Positions 6,306-8,256 of a stretch of 8,256 bases of DNA are shown piece after piece. Each line of letters opens with the position of its first letter. The first letter of the stretch is position 1. Source of the stretch: CAYSPU01 sp964432995 (GTDB lineage: Bacteria > Verrucomicrobiota > Verrucomicrobiia > Limisphaerales > JAHDYP01); the NCBI GenBank assembly GCA_964432995.1, contig CAYSPU010000256.1, positions 1 through 8,256 on the forward strand, given 5' to 3'. The translations under genes were made by a program, and so were the position numbers. The notes beneath the pieces were generated by a model. It made no database searches. It was not told the origin of the DNA and worked only from the letters and a program-made list of their open reading frames with translations.

Positions 6306-8256
6306 TTAGTGACTCCCGGATGGAGTTGGCGCCGTGGTGCTGGCGGCGGCTGCCTGGCGGTGCCGGCCGAAGTTCTTCTCGATCAGCACATAGAATAGTG
6401 GTGCAAACAGGGTGACCAGGAAGGTCGAGGTGACCACCCCGCCCACCACCGCGGTGCCGATGGCCCTCTGGGCGCCAGCGCCGGCGCCGCTGGCCAGCGC
6501 CAGCGGGAGCACCCCGAAACCGAATGCCAGCGAGGTCATCACAATCGGACGCAACCGCAGTCGAGCACCTTCGAGCGTCGCCTCAACCAACCCCATCCCG
6601 TCCTCGACGCGGGCCTTGGCGAACTGAACGATCAGGATGGCGTTCTTGGTGGTCAAACCGAGGGTGGTCAGCAAGCCGATCTGGAAGTAGACGTCGTTGG
6701 GCAGACCGCGGAGGCTGGAGGCGATGACGCCCCCGATGGCGCCCAGGGGCAGGGCCAGAAGAATGGAGATGGGGATCGGCCAGCTTTCATACAGGGCGGC
6801 CAGGCAGAGGAAGATCACGAAGATCGAGAAGGCGTAGAGAGGAGCGCTTTGGCCGCCGGCTTGTCGTTCCTGGTAGGAGAGGCCCGTCCAGTCGTAGCCA
6901 ATGCCTTGCGGCAACTGCTTGATGAGGTTCTCCATCTCCTGCATGGCCTCTCCGGAGCTGCGTCCCGGCGCTGGTTCCCCCATGATGTTGATGGAAGGAA
7001 AACCGTTGAACCGCTCGAGTCGGGGCGAGCCGGACGTCCAACGCCCGGTGGCGAAGGAAGAGTAGGGGACCATCTTGCCGACGTGGTTGCGCACGTAGAG
7101 CTTCTCCAAATCATGGGGCAGCATGCGGTAGGGTGCGTCCGCCTGGGCGTAAACCCGTTTGATACGGCCGCCCTGCATGAAGTCATTCACATACGCGCTG
7201 CCGAAGGCGGCGGAAATGGTGTTGTGAATGGAACTGATCGGCACGCCCAAGGCCCCCGCTCGATCCCAGTCCACATCGATCCGGTATTCCGGCACGTCCT
7301 CCTGCCCCATGGGCCGGACCTTCGTTACGACCTTGCTCTGGGCGGCCATGCCGAGGAGCATGTTGCGCGCCTCCATCAGCTTGGCGTGACCGAGGCCGCC
7401 CTGGTCCAGCAACTGGAGATCGAACCCTTTGCCCTGCCCCAACTCGATGACCGCCGGCGGCGAGAACACAAAGACCATCGCGTTGCGGAGTTGGGATAAT
7501 CGCATCATGGCGCGCTGGGCGACCGGTCCAACCTTGAGCTCCGGTCGGTCGCGCAAATCCCAATCCTTGAGCTTGGCAAACGCCATGCCGACGTTCTGCC
7601 CGCGCCCGGCCATGCCGATCCCGGAGATGGTGAAGGCGGCTTCCACCGCGTTCGTCTCCTGCGTCATGAAGTAGTCCTCCACCTCCCGCAGGACCGCCTT
7701 GGTCTGTTCCAGCGTGGAGTTGGCCGGGAGCATCGCCTGCGTCAGCAGGATCCCCTGATCTTCATCCGGCAGATAGGCCGTGGGCATGCGCAGGAACAGG
7801 AATCCCATCGCTCCCACAATGACCAGAAAGACGACGACATACCGAAACCGTTTCGCGAGGGAATGGCCAACGAAGCTGAGGTACGTCTTCCGGGCGCTGA
7901 AAAACAGGTGGTCGAACCACCGGAAAAACGGGCGCAGGAACCAAATCCCTTGCTCGGCGGCTTCATGGCCTTTCTGCACCGGCTTGAGGAGCGAGGCGCA
8001 CAACACCGGCGTCAAAATCAAGGCCACCAGCACCGAGAGCAGCATTGCGGCAATGATCGTCACCGAGAACTGCCGGTAAATGACCCCGGTGGAGCCGGCG
8101 AAAAACGCCATCGGACCGAACACCGCCGAGAGCACCAGCCCGATGCCGATCAGCGCCGGGGCGATCTGGTCCATCGACTTGCGGGTGGCCCCGAAAGGGG
8201 AGCTCCCTTCCTCGGCCATGATCCGTTCCACGTTTTCCACCACCACGATGGCGTCG
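6306..8256 (-). CDS. RND multidrug efflux pump, HAE-1 type (AcrB/MexB-like), C-terminal ~60%
   Basis: Inner-membrane proton-driven pump that takes hydrophobic and amphiphilic compounds from periplasm and membrane and passes them to the outer-membrane channel. The 649 visible residues align throughout with AcrB from about residue 408 to the end; the N-terminal part lies beyond 8256. The first whole codon (8253-8255) is the Asp matching AcrB D408 in TM4 (DAIVVVENVERIM). TM5-6, the cytoplasmic helix, TM7, the second periplasmic loop and TM8-12 follow. The proton-relay Lys is present (GLTTKNAILIVQFAK, codon 6645-6647), as are the Arg and Thr of LRLRPIVMTS. Periplasmic landmarks include AGRGQNVGMAF, FDLQLLDQGGLGH, AYVNDFMQGGR and YDWTGLSYQERQAGG. 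The switch loop has Ile and Met where AcrB has Phe615 and Phe617. The C-terminus ends GSH with TAA at 6308-6306. It is the upstream partner of the outer-membrane gene; an adaptor gene is expected beyond the right edge. Confidence 0.97.
   Translation of the reverse strand, partial: DAIVVVENVERIMAEEGSSPFGATRKSMDQIAPALIGIGLVLSAVFGPMAFFAGSTGVIYRQFSVTIIAAMLLSVLVALILTPVLCASLLKPVQKGHEAAEQGIWFLRPFFRWFDHLFFSARKTYLSFVGHSLAKRFRYVVVFLVIVGAMGFLFLRMPTAYLPDEDQGILLTQAMLPANSTLEQTKAVLREVEDYFMTQETNAVEAAFTISGIGMAGRGQNVGMAFAKLKDWDLRDRPELKVGPVAQRAMMRLSQLRNAMVFVFSPPAVIELGQGKGFDLQLLDQGGLGHAKLMEARNMLLGMAAQSKVVTKVRPMGQEDVPEYRIDVDWDRAGALGVPISSIHNTISAAFGSAYVNDFMQGGRIKRVYAQADAPYRMLPHDLEKLYVRNHVGKMVPYSSFATGRWTSGSPRLERFNGFPSINIMGEPAPGRSSGEAMQEMENLIKQLPQGIGYDWTGLSYQERQAGGQSAPLYAFSIFVIFLCLAALYESWPIPISILLALPLGAIGGVIASSLRGLPNDVYFQIGLLTTLGLTTKNAILIVQFAKARVEDGMGLVEATLEGARLRLRPIVMTSLAFGFGVLPLALASGAGAGAQRAIGTAVVGGVVTSTFLVTLFAPLFYVLIEKNFGRHRQAAAASTTAPTPSGSH
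6313..6317 (-). promoter_or_regulatory. Ribosome binding site of the outer-membrane efflux gene, inside the pump gene
   Basis: Minus-strand GGGAG lies in the last codons of the RND pump gene, eight bases before the ATG at 6304. The pump stop codon TAA (6308-6306) lies between this site and the start, so ribosomes ending the pump could restart directly on the channel gene. Confidence 0.7.

Noticed and set aside
4748..6415. Plus-strand open frame (555 codons) opposite the efflux channel gene
   Set aside because: Antisense shadow of the efflux gene; no motif, and it begins inside a repeat copy.

Overview
The window is GC-rich and carries four protein-coding genes (two cut by the window edges) plus one repeat-filled intergenic region. 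The best guess for the source is a member of the Verrucomicrobiota, probably a Pedosphaera/Limisphaera-like lineage. This rests on the very large exported protein, whose galactose-binding-like domain and C-terminal 'L-Q/E-A...GPW..VPGA.SP...FYR.R' domain I associate with that phylum, on the PurF subtype (ACPP.IYGCK...CTYCWDG), and on the kind of dispersed hairpin repeats between genes. It is inference, not a database result.

Layout. 1-675 (+): C-terminal half of amidophosphoribosyltransferase (PurF, purine synthesis). 676-898: short gap between convergent genes, holding a strong GC-rich hairpin (857-894) that may end transcription from both sides. 899-4357 (-): a 1152-residue exported protein with a signal peptide, a parallel beta-helix, three ~100-residue Calx-beta-like repeats, a galactose-binding-like domain and a C-terminal beta domain; its function is unknown. 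4358-4822: intergenic region with two unrelated repeat families, an 80-bp-period tandem repeat built from CGAAC heptamers (4427-4576) and a second family with a long hairpin (4611-4820). 4823-6304 (-): outer-membrane efflux lipoprotein of the OprM/NodT type. 6306-8256 (-): C-terminal ~60% of an AcrB/MexB-like RND efflux pump, running off the right edge.

The two efflux genes are separated by one base and form an operon read right to left. The periplasmic adaptor (membrane fusion protein) normally found with them would lie beyond position 8256. Pump, adaptor and outer-membrane channel together would expel hydrophobic or amphiphilic compounds across both membranes. The beta-helix gene lies downstream on the same strand but is separated by 465 bp of repeats, so it is probably a separate transcription unit. 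PurF is housekeeping and not functionally linked.

I do not see a clear new biological system. The most unusual items are the two repeat families packed side by side, the architecture of the large exported protein, the altered switch loop of the RND pump and the cysteine arrangement of PurF.
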